31,834 bases of DNA from CANHEE01 sp043777755 (GCA_043777755.1 JAYWHK010000072.1:1-31834), one strand, 5' to 3'; shown: positions 23,451 through 31,544, numbered from the stretch's first letter. Notes: a model not told the origin generated them from the letters alone. Program-made: numbers and translations.

Positions 23451-25433
23451 ATGCTCGGTATCATTTTCACCAGAGAGAAAATGTTGGCAGGAATGATACA
23501 GGGCAAAGAAGTCACCTTTTTGAGTTTCGGACAAGGCGAAGATTTCATCATTCACGATGGAAATTACCTCCAGACGCTCAAAAATCACTTGGATCAGCTC
23601 CTGTTGAAATACCAATGGTCAGTGCCTACTGTCTATGGGATGGCTGCGTTTGAGTCCTTGGCGTTGAGCATTGTTTTGCCAGCGGACAAGCATTTGGTGA
23701 ACGAAAAAGATAAAAATGACATTGCAGAATGGATTCTTTCAGAGCCGCACCGTTGCCATTCTTTGCACATTGATTATTGCGCTGATTTGTTGTTTTCGCA
23801 GTTTGCCTCGCCTTACGTTTTTACGCCAACAATCTTGTTTGATGGCTTAGACGAAGATTCAATTTTATCAGCCAATTTTGAGAATGATTTTGCAAACGAA
23901 TTGCCTCGAATCATGCCAAATTTTGGAAAAAGACAAGGTTGGGAGAATATTAGACAAACTTTTGTTAATGATTTGTTAAAGCGAAATATTCAACTCTCAA
24001 ATACAGAAAATGAACGTTTCTTTAATCAAATAAAAAAATTTCAACTTAATAAAAACTTGACTATCAACTATTTACAAGATGGTTTTGAAAGTCAAACAAC
24101 ATTGCACTTGAGCGAAACAAGGTACTACGATTTGATGTCACAGCAAAGAAATTTTATCAAATATTTATTTTATTCATATAAAAAATTTGCAATACCAAAA
24201 ATAAGTCTTATCTTTGTATCAAGTTTTTATAGTTCTAATATCATTTTTAGGGATTATGTAGCGCATTTGTTTCAAGAAGAGTTAAATATTGACGTATCTG
24301 TTTGCTTTTTAAGCGATGAAGAAACTTCCGAGTTGCTTCTGAAATCCATGCAAAAAAAACATAAAAAAGCAAATCGCTTGTTGGTTTCTAAGGAAGACAA
24401 AGTGGTTTTGCGACAAAAATTTTTCGCTCATATCGCTAAAAAATGCAATGATAAAAAGAAGTATTCTCAATATACGCAAAAGTACATTCAAGAAGGACGT
24501 TTATTGGACATTTCAGACGACATCGTTGTTTGGCATATCCGAAAAGCCTTTTTGACCACTGACAAATTGAATGTACTTGGAAATATTATTAGAAAAAAAA
24601 CGGAAAAAACCATATTTACACCAAAAGAAAACCTCAGTATTCGGGCTAATGTTAGTATGTCAGTTGAAAAAACTGCTGTATTGCCTAAGCCTATTTTGTT
24701 TGAAAATAACCATAGTATAGATCAGCAAGTTGCCTTTGCGAATTCGGCAGCTGTAAACAGAGAAACAACAGATTTTCAAACAAATCAGTCAAGTCACAAC
24801 CATTACAATCCGCTGGAACAAGAGCTTCGACAAGAAGCTGATATGCAAACCATCATTGCGTTGAGCCACCATTTTGTCATTGACGAATGGTACAATGCAA
24901 GTGAGTTTTTGGCTTTTGCAGGGAAACCTCGAAATCAAAAAAATAGTGTTGTTGTCAGGGTCTTAAAAAGTGCTGTTAAAGATTTGTTGAGTGAGTCGTT
25001 CAAACTCCTCTATACGCATGAATCCGATTACTATGACCAAGTTAGTCCTATTTTTGAGGCTGATTTTGGCTTGTATTATATGCGTCCTTTATTGGAAGGA
25101 GAGTCGCTTGAAACCTACATCAAACGTACAGGAATCGACCGAAAATATTCTTATAACGACTTGACTTCGAGTGATTTAGAACTTTTTTTATCTGTTTATC
25201 GAGAAACCCAAAAATTAGAATTTAGACCACGTTTGACCAAAAATAATTTTATTGTCACAACGCTGCGCTCTATTACTTTAAAGAAAATTATTATTGTAAA
25301 AATAATAGATATAAATTCAGAAAATCTACCAAAAGACCAATTTGACACCCAACTAAATCAGATGTTTGAAACACTGATTGGAACAAAATTATTTAACGAA
25401 TTTCAGATTCAAATTCAAACGATGCACCCATGA
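23451..25433 (+). CDS. Unknown 660-aa protein; possible actin/Hsp70-like N-terminal and pseudokinase C-terminal parts
   Basis: I do not recognise this as a named family. The first 35 residues (MLGIIFTREKMLAGMIQGKE) look like the first beta hairpin of actin/Hsp70-type ATPases. A later part (KISLIFVSSFYSSNIIFRDYV, about 265-285) resembles the segment before their last ATP-binding loop, but the glycines are missing. After a polar linker (about 400-470), the C-terminal 190 residues recall a protein-kinase fold: LYYMRPLLEGESLETYIKRT is hinge-like and RPRLTKNNFIVTTL falls where HRDLKPENILV would be, without the catalytic Asp-Lys-Asn set. If so, both parts are catalytically degenerate. No signal or membrane segment is seen. 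It overlaps the next gene by ATGA. Similarity at this level is by eye and may be wrong. Confidence 0.55.
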   Translation: MLGIIFTREKMLAGMIQGKEVTFLSFGQGEDFIIHDGNYLQTLKNHLDQLLLKYQWSVPTVYGMAAFESLALSIVLPADKHLVNEKDKNDIAEWILSEPHRCHSLHIDYCADLLFSQFASPYVFTPTILFDGLDEDSILSANFENDFANELPRIMPNFGKRQGWENIRQTFVNDLLKRNIQLSNTENERFFNQIKKFQLNKNLTINYLQDGFESQTTLHLSETRYYDLMSQQRNFIKYLFYSYKKFAIPKISLIFVSSFYSSNIIFRDYVAHLFQEELNIDVSVCFLSDEETSELLLKSMQKKHKKANRLLVSKEDKVVLRQKFFAHIAKKCNDKKKYSQYTQKYIQEGRLLDISDDIVVWHIRKAFLTTDKLNVLGNIIRKKTEKTIFTPKENLSIRANVSMSVEKTAVLPKPILFENNHSIDQQVAFANSAAVNRETTDFQTNQSSHNHYNPLEQELRQEADMQTIIALSHHFVIDEWYNASEFLAFAGKPRNQKNSVVVRVLKSAVKDLLSESFKLLYTHESDYYDQVSPIFEADFGLYYMRPLLEGESLETYIKRTGIDRKYSYNDLTSSDLELFLSVYRETQKLEFRPRLTKNNFIVTTLRSITLKKIIIVKIIDINSENLPKDQFDTQLNQMFETLIGTKLFNEFQIQIQTMHP

Positions 25434-25699
25434 GACGTACTCAAAACGAACCCAACAACACTCAAAACCGTAAAATTGAGCAATTAATTGAGCGTAAAAA
25501 ATCTGGCGAAGACAAAAAGAAAAGTGTTGAACATTACTTAATTTTTGGCATCATCGCATTTTGCCTTACTTTACTCGTCGTAGTTGTGACGGGAAACAGC
25601 AGTGAATCCTCTGTTGAAAAAGGACACAAATCCTTAGATACCAACTCGGCAACTAAAGAAAAAGGCAAGGCGCAACCCAAACAAACAAGTGACCGCTAA
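25430..25699 (+). CDS. Small single-pass membrane protein (89 aa)
   Basis: It starts at ATG 25430, overlapping the previous stop by ATGA, so translation is coupled and the two products are probably partners. A basic, polar N-terminal part (res 1-34, with QLIERKKSGEDKKKS) precedes one membrane helix (about 37-54, YLIFGIIAFCLTLLVVVV) and a polar Lys/Ser-rich tail. Positive charge before the helix predicts the N-terminus in the cytoplasm. The family is not recognised. It could anchor the 660-aa protein at the inner membrane. A terminator follows 34 bp after the stop. Confidence 0.7.
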   Translation: MRRTQNEPNNTQNRKIEQLIERKKSGEDKKKSVEHYLIFGIIAFCLTLLVVVVTGNSSESSVEKGHKSLDTNSATKEKGKAQPKQTSDR

Positions 25700-25733
25700 C
25701 CATATAGTAGATATTTTATACCAAGTATATCTT

Positions 25734-25772
25734 AAAGCACGTAATTTCAAAAGCGAAATTACGTGCTTTTTT
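25734..25772. terminator. Terminator of the 23451-25699 operon
   Basis: AAAGCACGTAATTTC (25734-25748) pairs perfectly with 25755-25769 around a 6-nt loop, followed by T residues to 25772. Confidence 0.9.
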
Positions 25773-25805
25773 ATTTAAAAAATTTTTACCTTTGCAACTT
25801 GGAAA

Positions 25806-26062
25806 ATAATGAATGCGAATATTGGGCTGAAAAGATTATTTCTAATCAAAAATGTTGTTAATAACAAAACTGTAATAACGTAAATCTACTCTTTTTTGTC
25901 ATTTCGTAGCTTTAGCGGAGAAATCCCACACTACGATTGCCTCTTAGAGAGAACCTACGGGCGAGATTCCATGTGCTTCGCACTCTGAATGACAAAAAGA
26001 GTAGATTTTTCATAAGTTTTCTATTGTCATTGATTACCTAACCCAATATTCGCATAATGAAT
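25806..26062. mobile_element. 239-bp nonautonomous transposable element with 9-bp target duplication
   Basis: The element proper is 25815-26053. Its ends are perfect 12-bp inverted repeats, GCGAATATTGGG (25815-25826) and CCCAATATTCGC (26042-26053). Directly outside lie identical 9-bp copies of ATAATGAAT (25806-25814 and 26054-26062), the mark of transposition. It has no coding region and must have been moved by a transposase encoded elsewhere. An intact duplication argues for a recent insertion. The transposase family cannot be named from the ends alone. Confidence 0.85.
25882..26008. mobile_element. 127-bp inverted-repeat element nested in the 239-bp element
   Basis: AAATCTACTCTTTTTTGTCATT (25882-25903) is mirrored at 25988-26008 apart from one missing A/T pair. 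Between them lie TTCGTAGCTTTAGCGGAGAAATC-like and CTACGGGCGAGATTCC-like segments. Repeats of the form TGTCATTTCG...GAGAAATC are, as I recall, widespread in Bacteroidota genomes. No target duplication was found, so it may be the body of the larger element rather than a second insertion. Confidence 0.6.
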
Positions 26063-26086
26063 AATTTGATGTAGATTTCTAAGCAA

Positions 26087-26130
26087 ACAATACAACAATT
26101 TAACAATATAACATTCTAACAATATAACAA
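26087..26130. repeat. AT-rich AACAAT repeat directly before the DedA gene
   Basis: AACAATACAACAATTTAA (26087-26104) is the reverse complement of 21874-21891. AACAATATAACATTCTAACA (26103-26122) matches 21915-21934 in direct orientation with two mismatches. It ends 3 bp before the ATG at 26134 and so would form the mRNA leader. Confidence 0.65.
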
Positions 26131-26133
26131 TTT

Positions 26134-26763
26134 ATGACACAACTCATTGACTTTATCCTTCACATCGACAAACACCTCGAACTTCTTACGGCAGAATATG
26201 GCGTTTGGATTTACGTGATTTTATTCCTCATTGTTTTTGCCGAAACGGGCTTCGTCGTGACCCCTTTTCTGCCTGGTGATTCGTTGCTTTTTGCAGCGGG
26301 CGCAATGGCAGCTATCGGAAATATGAACCCTTTTATTTTGACAGGATTGATGATTGCCGCAGCCCTTTTGGGTAATTTTGTCAATTACTCGATTGGTTAT
26401 TTTGCTGGCGATAAGATTTTGGCAAAAGGTTGGATAAAACCCCGTTATTTGGAAGATACACAAAAATATTTTGACAAATACGGAGCTTTGACCATTGTAA
26501 TGTCCCGTTTTGCGCCAATTATTCGCACGATTGCGCCTTTCATCGCAGGTGTTGGCAAGATGGATTACAAAAAATTCTCTTTTTACAACATCATCGGTGG
26601 TGTACTTTGGGTAACAGTTTGCGTTTGGGCGGGCTATTTTTTAGGTCAAATTCCTATCGTGAAAAAGAATTTTTCATTGATTACGATTGGTATTATTGGC
26701 GTTTCTGCAATTCCTGCTTTGCTGGGCGCATGGAAAGCGTATCGGGGAAGTAAGGAGGATTAG
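26134..26763 (+). CDS. DedA-family inner-membrane protein
   Basis: A 209-aa polytopic membrane protein of the DedA/SNARE-associated family, whose members flip or transport lipids such as undecaprenyl phosphate or phospholipid and support membrane charge balance. Hallmarks are FAETGFVVTPFLPGDSLLFAAG, GNFVNYSIGYFAGD, and the reentrant segment FDKYGALTIVMSRFAPIIRT followed by PFIAGVGKM and the acidic and basic residues expected in it. Length is normal (about 200-220). Which of the DedA subgroups it belongs to cannot be told. The leader is a repeat and no promoter consensus is visible. A bidirectional terminator separates it from the convergent protease gene. Confidence 0.92.
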   Translation: MTQLIDFILHIDKHLELLTAEYGVWIYVILFLIVFAETGFVVTPFLPGDSLLFAAGAMAAIGNMNPFILTGLMIAAALLGNFVNYSIGYFAGDKILAKGWIKPRYLEDTQKYFDKYGALTIVMSRFAPIIRTIAPFIAGVGKMDYKKFSFYNIIGGVLWVTVCVWAGYFLGQIPIVKKNFSLITIGIIGVSAIPALLGAWKAYRGSKED

Positions 26764-26768
26764 AAATT

Positions 26769-26807
26769 AAAAAAACGCTAAAACAAAAGATGTTTTAGCG
26801 TTTTTTT
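26769..26807. terminator. Bidirectional terminator between dedA-type and S8 protease genes
   Basis: A 17-bp perfect stem (26769-26785 with 26791-26807) around AAAGA has the core CGCTAAAACA with A7 and T9 flanks. Confidence 0.92.
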
Positions 26808-26835
26808 TTACAATTAAATTAAAGTATTTCCCTTT

Positions 26836-29800
26836 TTACTCCACCACCACTTTCAACGTTGTTTGCTTATTCTTCGCATTGAGTTGAAGGAAATAAAGCC
26901 CTGCACTGAGTGTTTTATTTTCTATTGGAATTGTATTTTTTCCAAGAGGAAGGTTAATTTTTTTCGTCAAAATTATTTTTCCTAAAACATCAGTAAGCGT
27001 GTATTCCATTTCGTTAAGTGATTGATTGTCAATGATTAAATCAAAAATTCCTTTGTTTGGATTTGGAAAAACAACAGCTTGCGAAGCGTCAAACAATTCT
27101 TCTACGCCAACCGAAGCTGCAACGCTAATTGGTTTTTTAGATTGAACTTTTCCACAATCGTTGCTTGCTGTTAGTGTAACGTTGTACGTTCCATTTTTGG
27201 AAAAAACATGGATTGGATTTTCCTCCGTAGAACTTGTACCGTCGCCAAATTCCCAAAGATAACTCGTAGCGTCAAGGCTTTTGTTCGTACAAGTTACGGT
27301 CAAGCCACTTTTTACCATAGAGAAATTAGCCAGTGCTAATTTTTCAATCTGAACAATTTTTTTGCTCGTATCGCTTGAATTATAGGCTTTTACAATCAAT
27401 TGAACATCATTTTGACCAGAAGCTGCGCCGAAAATAACTGTAATTGGTCCTGAGCCAACAGCCGTTGAAGGCACTGCACTTGCCCCAAAATTCCAGAAAT
27501 ATGTGTAAGTTAGGTCTGGATTTTGCGCTCTAAATGTCAAACTTTCTTTTGAGCAAACACTTGACGCAACATTGTTCATTGTCGCATCAGCTTTCTTTGG
27601 TATGAATGTAGAAAAACGAATATTGTCCAAATACAAGATGCTTTTTTTCTGACTTGTACCTTGAAAACCCAAAATAATTTCTTTCCCTTTCAATGCGGTC
27701 AAATCTATGACTTCTGTTCGCCAGTTACTGCCACGATTCGGCAACCATTGTCCGTTACTCGTTGTCGTTGTAGATAATTCTAAGCCAGCTTTGCTGTATA
27801 TTTCTTGCCCATTGGTGTGCTGACAATCGTCATAAGCAAGCACTTTCAGTCTGTCAGAACTTACAGTTGAAACCTCAAAAGAGCCATACGCTACATCAAA
27901 AAGCAAGTAAGGTATGTCCGTCAAATTCGCTGGAATTTTGATAGGAACGCTAAACAATTCGTCTTTTTGACCAATGTTACTTGTTGTAAAATCCATCGCC
28001 ATCACTTGCGATTTTGTTCCCGATGCACCAATCGTTTCAAAAGGCCCGACAGTCGCAGCATAATCTGGATTAGACACCGACCAAGCATTGGGATAAGCAT
28101 TTGGAATGCCTTCAAAATTTTGACTATATGGATAATTTACAGCTAAACTACTCGTATTCAAACAATTATAGCTAATAACTTTTTGTAAAGTATCATTGTA
28201 TAAGAATTTATCATTTGTCAAAGACGACCAAACTTTCAATGTTTTTTTATCTGTACCATCAAAAATTATTTTTTCTGGAAAAACATAAGTTGCTGATGAT
28301 AAAGGACTTATCGTATCTGGCAATGTTTTTTCAACAATTGCATTTTCTCCAAATTTATAAAAAACTTTTATACCTGAAATATACTCTAAACCTACGTTTT
28401 TCACTGTCATCACCACTGAATCACTCAATGTTCCACACTGAGAATTGTATTGTACAATAGGTCGAGGAAGGCTTGTTGTTGCAACATCTTGGCTTTGAGG
28501 ACAATTCAGCAAAGAACCTTTGTACGAAATCGCATTGATGCGGCGACCTCTCAAACCCAAACTGTCAGCCGAGCGAATCGAAAACCAATTTTCATCTGCA
28601 AAAAATGATTTGTTGATTTTGATTTGACCTTTTCCGCCAGCGAAAGTTGCCACTGAATCCATGTAACGATTGCCCAGTTGCAGAATTGTATAGCGGTTTG
28701 CGCCAGCTGCCAAATCCCAAGTAAAAGTTGCCGAATCTGGACATACCTTAGTGATTTTCAAGTTTTTAGGAGCTGCTACGATGTGGAAAGTTTTTGGGCT
28801 TTCTACCTTTTCATTGCCGTATTCAATGCGGATTTTTGCTTTTGAAGTGTTTTTTATTGGCAATTTCCAATCAAAAAAAGTACGGGTCAAAGTTGTTTTT
28901 CCAACCGCTACCCAATTCTGTCCATCGTCTTCGGAGTACGAAAAATTCACGTTTGCAGACGAGTCTATAGAAGGTGTTGTCCAACGAATTTTCATTGTTT
29001 CTCCTGTCGCAAACGACTCATTACCAATAGGATGTATCAAAGTAAGGTCATTTTCAATCCAATCATAAGTAATGTAAAACGCTTGTTTTTCCAGAGGAAT
29101 TTTTGTGCCTTTTACAAGAATAGAATAATCAAAAGTTGTAGGATTATTGACCACGATTTGCTCAACATTGTTAAGTGAGTCACGACCTTTTCGAGCCGCA
29201 GCATTCAACTTTTCAACCGTAGGCGTGTGGTCTAAAACGAAAGGCAACAAAACGTCATTGCTATTTTTGCTTTTTGCCGTCAAATCCAAGTCATTGATGA
29301 GCGCACGTTTTGAGTTAGGCGAAGCATTCGGTTCTGCCCAGTTCACCATGATTTTCAATTGTTTGTACGATTTGCTCGTGTCAGGTTTTTTCACAGTCAA
29401 AACAATAACAGAATCTTGTTGCACTTCTCCGCTATCAAACCATTGATTATCAATGGCTTGTACAGCTCTCTTGGTGTTCACATTTCCAAATCCATAGATA
29501 AAATCTGGTCCAATCGTTCCCATGTCATAAGCCGTATTGAGCAAATAGTTTTTCATCAAAGCGGCATCTGGATTTGCGCCAGCGTTTTTCAAACGATACG
29601 CTTGGTACATAATCGCCAAAACACCAGCCGTTGCAGGCGCAGAAAACGACGTTCCTGTATTCGCTTGGTATTTATTGCTTGGAAAAGTAGCATTTACATT
29701 CGTTCCGTGCGCCACGATGTCAGGTTTGATACGTCCATCGTGCGCAGGCCCACGGCTACTTGTAGGCTCAATCACCATTCCAGCACTGATATTTCCAGCC

Positions 29801-30963
29801 GCAACACAGTTTTTAGCTTGTTTGTGACCACCTGTAATATTGCCCCATTGCGCACCAGCACCATAAAAACAATTGGGATTTACGCCCAAACCGTTGTTGT
29901 TTCCAGATGAAAAAACATACATTAGTTTTTTATAATTAAACATCTGATTATCAACCGTTTGCGAGTTGGTTGTGTATTGATTACAACCATCGCTATACGA
30001 TGAATTTGCCACCATCATGTTGTGGTATTTGTGCAAACCCAAAGTGGTGTCGGTATGTGTTGATTCATAGTCCGTTACGAAAATTTTAGTTCCCGTAGCG
30101 ATGCCTTTTTTGGTTGCATCAACATTGCCCGAACCACCCAAAACGCCAGCAACTTGGTCGCCGTGATGTACGGTACTCAAACCTTTTCCGATATTGACAA
30201 CCCTATTTTTGAAGTCCACGTGAGGGCCAACAAGACCATCATCACGCACCAAAACACTAACGCCTTCGCCATTCAGTCTTACGCCAGAAGTGAACTCATC
30301 ATCTAAACCATTTGACGCTTGCAACAAACGGCTGTCATTGTCTTCTCGCTCGCCAGCAGGAGGTATTAAATCTAAAAATGAAACAAAAGAATAAGATGCA
30401 ACTTGCTGAATATCAGTACTTTTTATCGTTGCATAAACAAAATTTGACATACCAAAAGTTTCATCAATGCGAATATTTTTTGCTTTTAAAAAATCCATTG
30501 CACGGCGATTTTCTATGTTTTTGTACCATTGAATAAGCACCAAAACATCATCGCCATTGCGGGCATAGTCAGGAAAAGGAGGTTCTAAAATCATGCGACT
30601 TTGCTTCCATTTTCGCTCAATCGGCAATACTGCACGAATGTTAAAATCTTTCAAACGAGACCAATCAAAATCTTTTTTGACTGAAAAAACATAAGCATCG
30701 TTTGGCAAATAATTGAGCAATTCTACACCCAATGCCCGAAGCTCATTTTGTTGCTCGAGCGATGGAATATTATAAAATTGAACAATTTTATACGTTTTTC
30801 CATCAACAGCTTCTTCTAAAAGCGGTTTTTTCAAAAAAGATTGGAAATTCTCCGCCACATAGACATCTCCCGAAACCAATTCGAGGCGATAACGAGCGTC
30901 TTGTGCCAATGCCATAAAAGCGTTTAGGCAAAGAAAAAGTAAAATGTAGGTTATTTTTTTCAT
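26836..30963 (-). CDS. Giant secreted subtilisin-like (S8) protease with PKD domain and type A T9SS tail
   Basis: A 1375-aa exported serine protease. The signal peptide MKKITYILLFLCLNAFMALAQ is followed by a propeptide-like part (about res 22-210). The catalytic domain shows the Asp in VSVLVRDDGLVG (241/242), the His in HHGDQVAGV (266/267), the oxyanion Asn in SSGNNNG (355) and the Ser in GTSFSAP (439). Downstream are beta-sandwich domains, a fibronectin-like part, a jelly-roll-like domain (about 960-1130, SQNFEGIPNAYPNAWSV to LDNIRF), Ig/PKD-like parts (SYLWEFGDGTSSTEENP, HVFSKNGTYNVTLTASN) and the last 75 residues, VVFPNPNKGIFDL to LKVVVE, a type A T9SS sorting domain. It should be exported by T9SS and degrade proteins outside the cell. 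The gene is monocistronic. Confidence 0.94.
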   Translation of the reverse strand: MKKITYILLFLCLNAFMALAQDARYRLELVSGDVYVAENFQSFLKKPLLEEAVDGKTYKIVQFYNIPSLEQQNELRALGVELLNYLPNDAYVFSVKKDFDWSRLKDFNIRAVLPIERKWKQSRMILEPPFPDYARNGDDVLVLIQWYKNIENRRAMDFLKAKNIRIDETFGMSNFVYATIKSTDIQQVASYSFVSFLDLIPPAGEREDNDSRLLQASNGLDDEFTSGVRLNGEGVSVLVRDDGLVGPHVDFKNRVVNIGKGLSTVHHGDQVAGVLGGSGNVDATKKGIATGTKIFVTDYESTHTDTTLGLHKYHNMMVANSSYSDGCNQYTTNSQTVDNQMFNYKKLMYVFSSGNNNGLGVNPNCFYGAGAQWGNITGGHKQAKNCVAAGNISAGMVIEPTSSRGPAHDGRIKPDIVAHGTNVNATFPSNKYQANTGTSFSAPATAGVLAIMYQAYRLKNAGANPDAALMKNYLLNTAYDMGTIGPDFIYGFGNVNTKRAVQAIDNQWFDSGEVQQDSVIVLTVKKPDTSKSYKQLKIMVNWAEPNASPNSKRALINDLDLTAKSKNSNDVLLPFVLDHTPTVEKLNAAARKGRDSLNNVEQIVVNNPTTFDYSILVKGTKIPLEKQAFYITYDWIENDLTLIHPIGNESFATGETMKIRWTTPSIDSSANVNFSYSEDDGQNWVAVGKTTLTRTFFDWKLPIKNTSKAKIRIEYGNEKVESPKTFHIVAAPKNLKITKVCPDSATFTWDLAAGANRYTILQLGNRYMDSVATFAGGKGQIKINKSFFADENWFSIRSADSLGLRGRRINAISYKGSLLNCPQSQDVATTSLPRPIVQYNSQCGTLSDSVVMTVKNVGLEYISGIKVFYKFGENAIVEKTLPDTISPLSSATYVFPEKIIFDGTDKKTLKVWSSLTNDKFLYNDTLQKVISYNCLNTSSLAVNYPYSQNFEGIPNAYPNAWSVSNPDYAATVGPFETIGASGTKSQVMAMDFTTSNIGQKDELFSVPIKIPANLTDIPYLLFDVAYGSFEVSTVSSDRLKVLAYDDCQHTNGQEIYSKAGLELSTTTTSNGQWLPNRGSNWRTEVIDLTALKGKEIILGFQGTSQKKSILYLDNIRFSTFIPKKADATMNNVASSVCSKESLTFRAQNPDLTYTYFWNFGASAVPSTAVGSGPITVIFGAASGQNDVQLIVKAYNSSDTSKKIVQIEKLALANFSMVKSGLTVTCTNKSLDATSYLWEFGDGTSSTEENPIHVFSKNGTYNVTLTASNDCGKVQSKKPISVAASVGVEELFDASQAVVFPNPNKGIFDLIIDNQSLNEMEYTLTDVLGKIILTKKINLPLGKNTIPIENKTLSAGLYFLQLNAKNKQTTLKVVVE

Positions 30964-30990
30964 ACTTTAAAAATTTGTTTTTATTTCGGA

Positions 30991-30998
30991 CAAATATA
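30991..30998 (-). promoter_or_regulatory. -7 element of the S8 protease gene
   Basis: Minus-strand TATATTTG (30998-30991) fits TAnnTTTG. Only TGTGG, 17 bp upstream, could serve as -33. The leader would be about 22 nt. Confidence 0.5.
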
Positions 30999-31108
30999 GG
31001 AATTATAGCGTTTATCCACACGATAAAGCATTTTTTTTATATAAAACTTAAAAAATTCCTTTTAGTGTCCATAGGCCCTGCAAGGCTATTTACAAATCTT
31101 GAAATAGC

Positions 31109-31137
31109 TATACTGTAACGCATTTAGTTTTACCCTT
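31109..31137 (-). repeat. 29-bp dispersed repeat, copy 2 (inverted)
   Basis: The reverse complement of this segment matches 18509-18537 at 26 of 29 positions; the three mismatches are adjacent. Confidence 0.7.
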
Positions 31138-31176
31138 AAAACGGAAATATAGTAAAGCTACAGCACTTTTGTTTTA

Positions 31177-31212
31177 ACCACTTTGTGGTCATCTTCAACC
31201 GTCAGGTTGAAG
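31177..31212. repeat. Two adjacent hairpins (REP-like)
   Basis: ACCAC-TTT-GTGGT (31177-31189) and CTTCAACC-GTCA-GGTTGAAG (31193-31212) lie 3 bp apart. No T run follows, so they are not standard terminators. Paired hairpins of this kind resemble REP-type repeats. Confidence 0.6.
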
Positions 31213-31494
31213 AACCAGATAAAAGGTTCTCTCTAAAATTGTACTCTTTTTGCAAACACTTAGTTCGAGTTCTTTTCGCTATCGCTCTCACGAAGGAGTC
31301 CTTTGGACAAAGATGACAAAGTGCTGTAGATTCTCTAAAATCCACTTTTACTAAAATGGTAAAACCTAATGCAGATGAGTATAATTCATGTATTTTCGTC
31401 GAAAAAATAAAAAGCACCTAAAAAAACACGTATTCTGTTTGTTTTAAAAATATTTTTACAGCGTAAAACACTGACAATCAGTTGTTTATCATGT

Positions 31495-31516
31495 CAATAG
31501 TTATAAATAACTATTG
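31495..31516. promoter_or_regulatory. Operator-like inverted repeat with spread GTCAATAG half-sites
   Basis: CAATAGTTAT and ATAACTATTG form 10-bp perfect arms around AA, and the base-by-base context TGTCAATAG...CTATTG equals that at 23339-23356 with 10 bp between the half-sites. The TTG at 31514-31516 is also the -33 element of the promoter at 31514-31544. Confidence 0.5.
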
Positions 31517-31544
31517 TAGATTTTTTGGAGTAGTCGTATCTTTG
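31514..31544 (+). promoter_or_regulatory. Promoter of an unknown transcript at the window edge
   Basis: TTG (31514-31516), 20 bp and TATCTTTG (31537-31544) match the Bacteroidota consensus in full. Transcription would start near 31550. The following 280 bp have no start of a clear gene, so it drives a small RNA, or a long leader for a gene outside the window. AGG-CGGCAACCG-AAAAGCCT (31567-31588) could fold just after the start and a T7 run lies at 31604-31610. Confidence 0.5.

Larger units (their letters stand above)
25700..26133. other. Intergenic region filled by nested transposable elements
   Basis: It contains the terminator of the preceding operon (25734-25772), a 239-bp element with target duplication (25806-26062), a second inverted-repeat element inside it (25882-26008) and an AT-rich repeat directly before the DedA start (26087-26130). 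No promoter consensus was found for the DedA gene. Confidence 0.75.

Noticed and set aside
29359..29910. 183-aa plus-strand frame inside the S8 protease gene
   Set aside because: It lies opposite the conserved catalytic domain and has the Arg/Ser-rich look of an antisense frame.
31202..31417. 71-aa minus-strand open frame at the window edge
   Set aside because: It runs through hairpin and repeat sequence, lacks a promoter and has no protein-like pattern.
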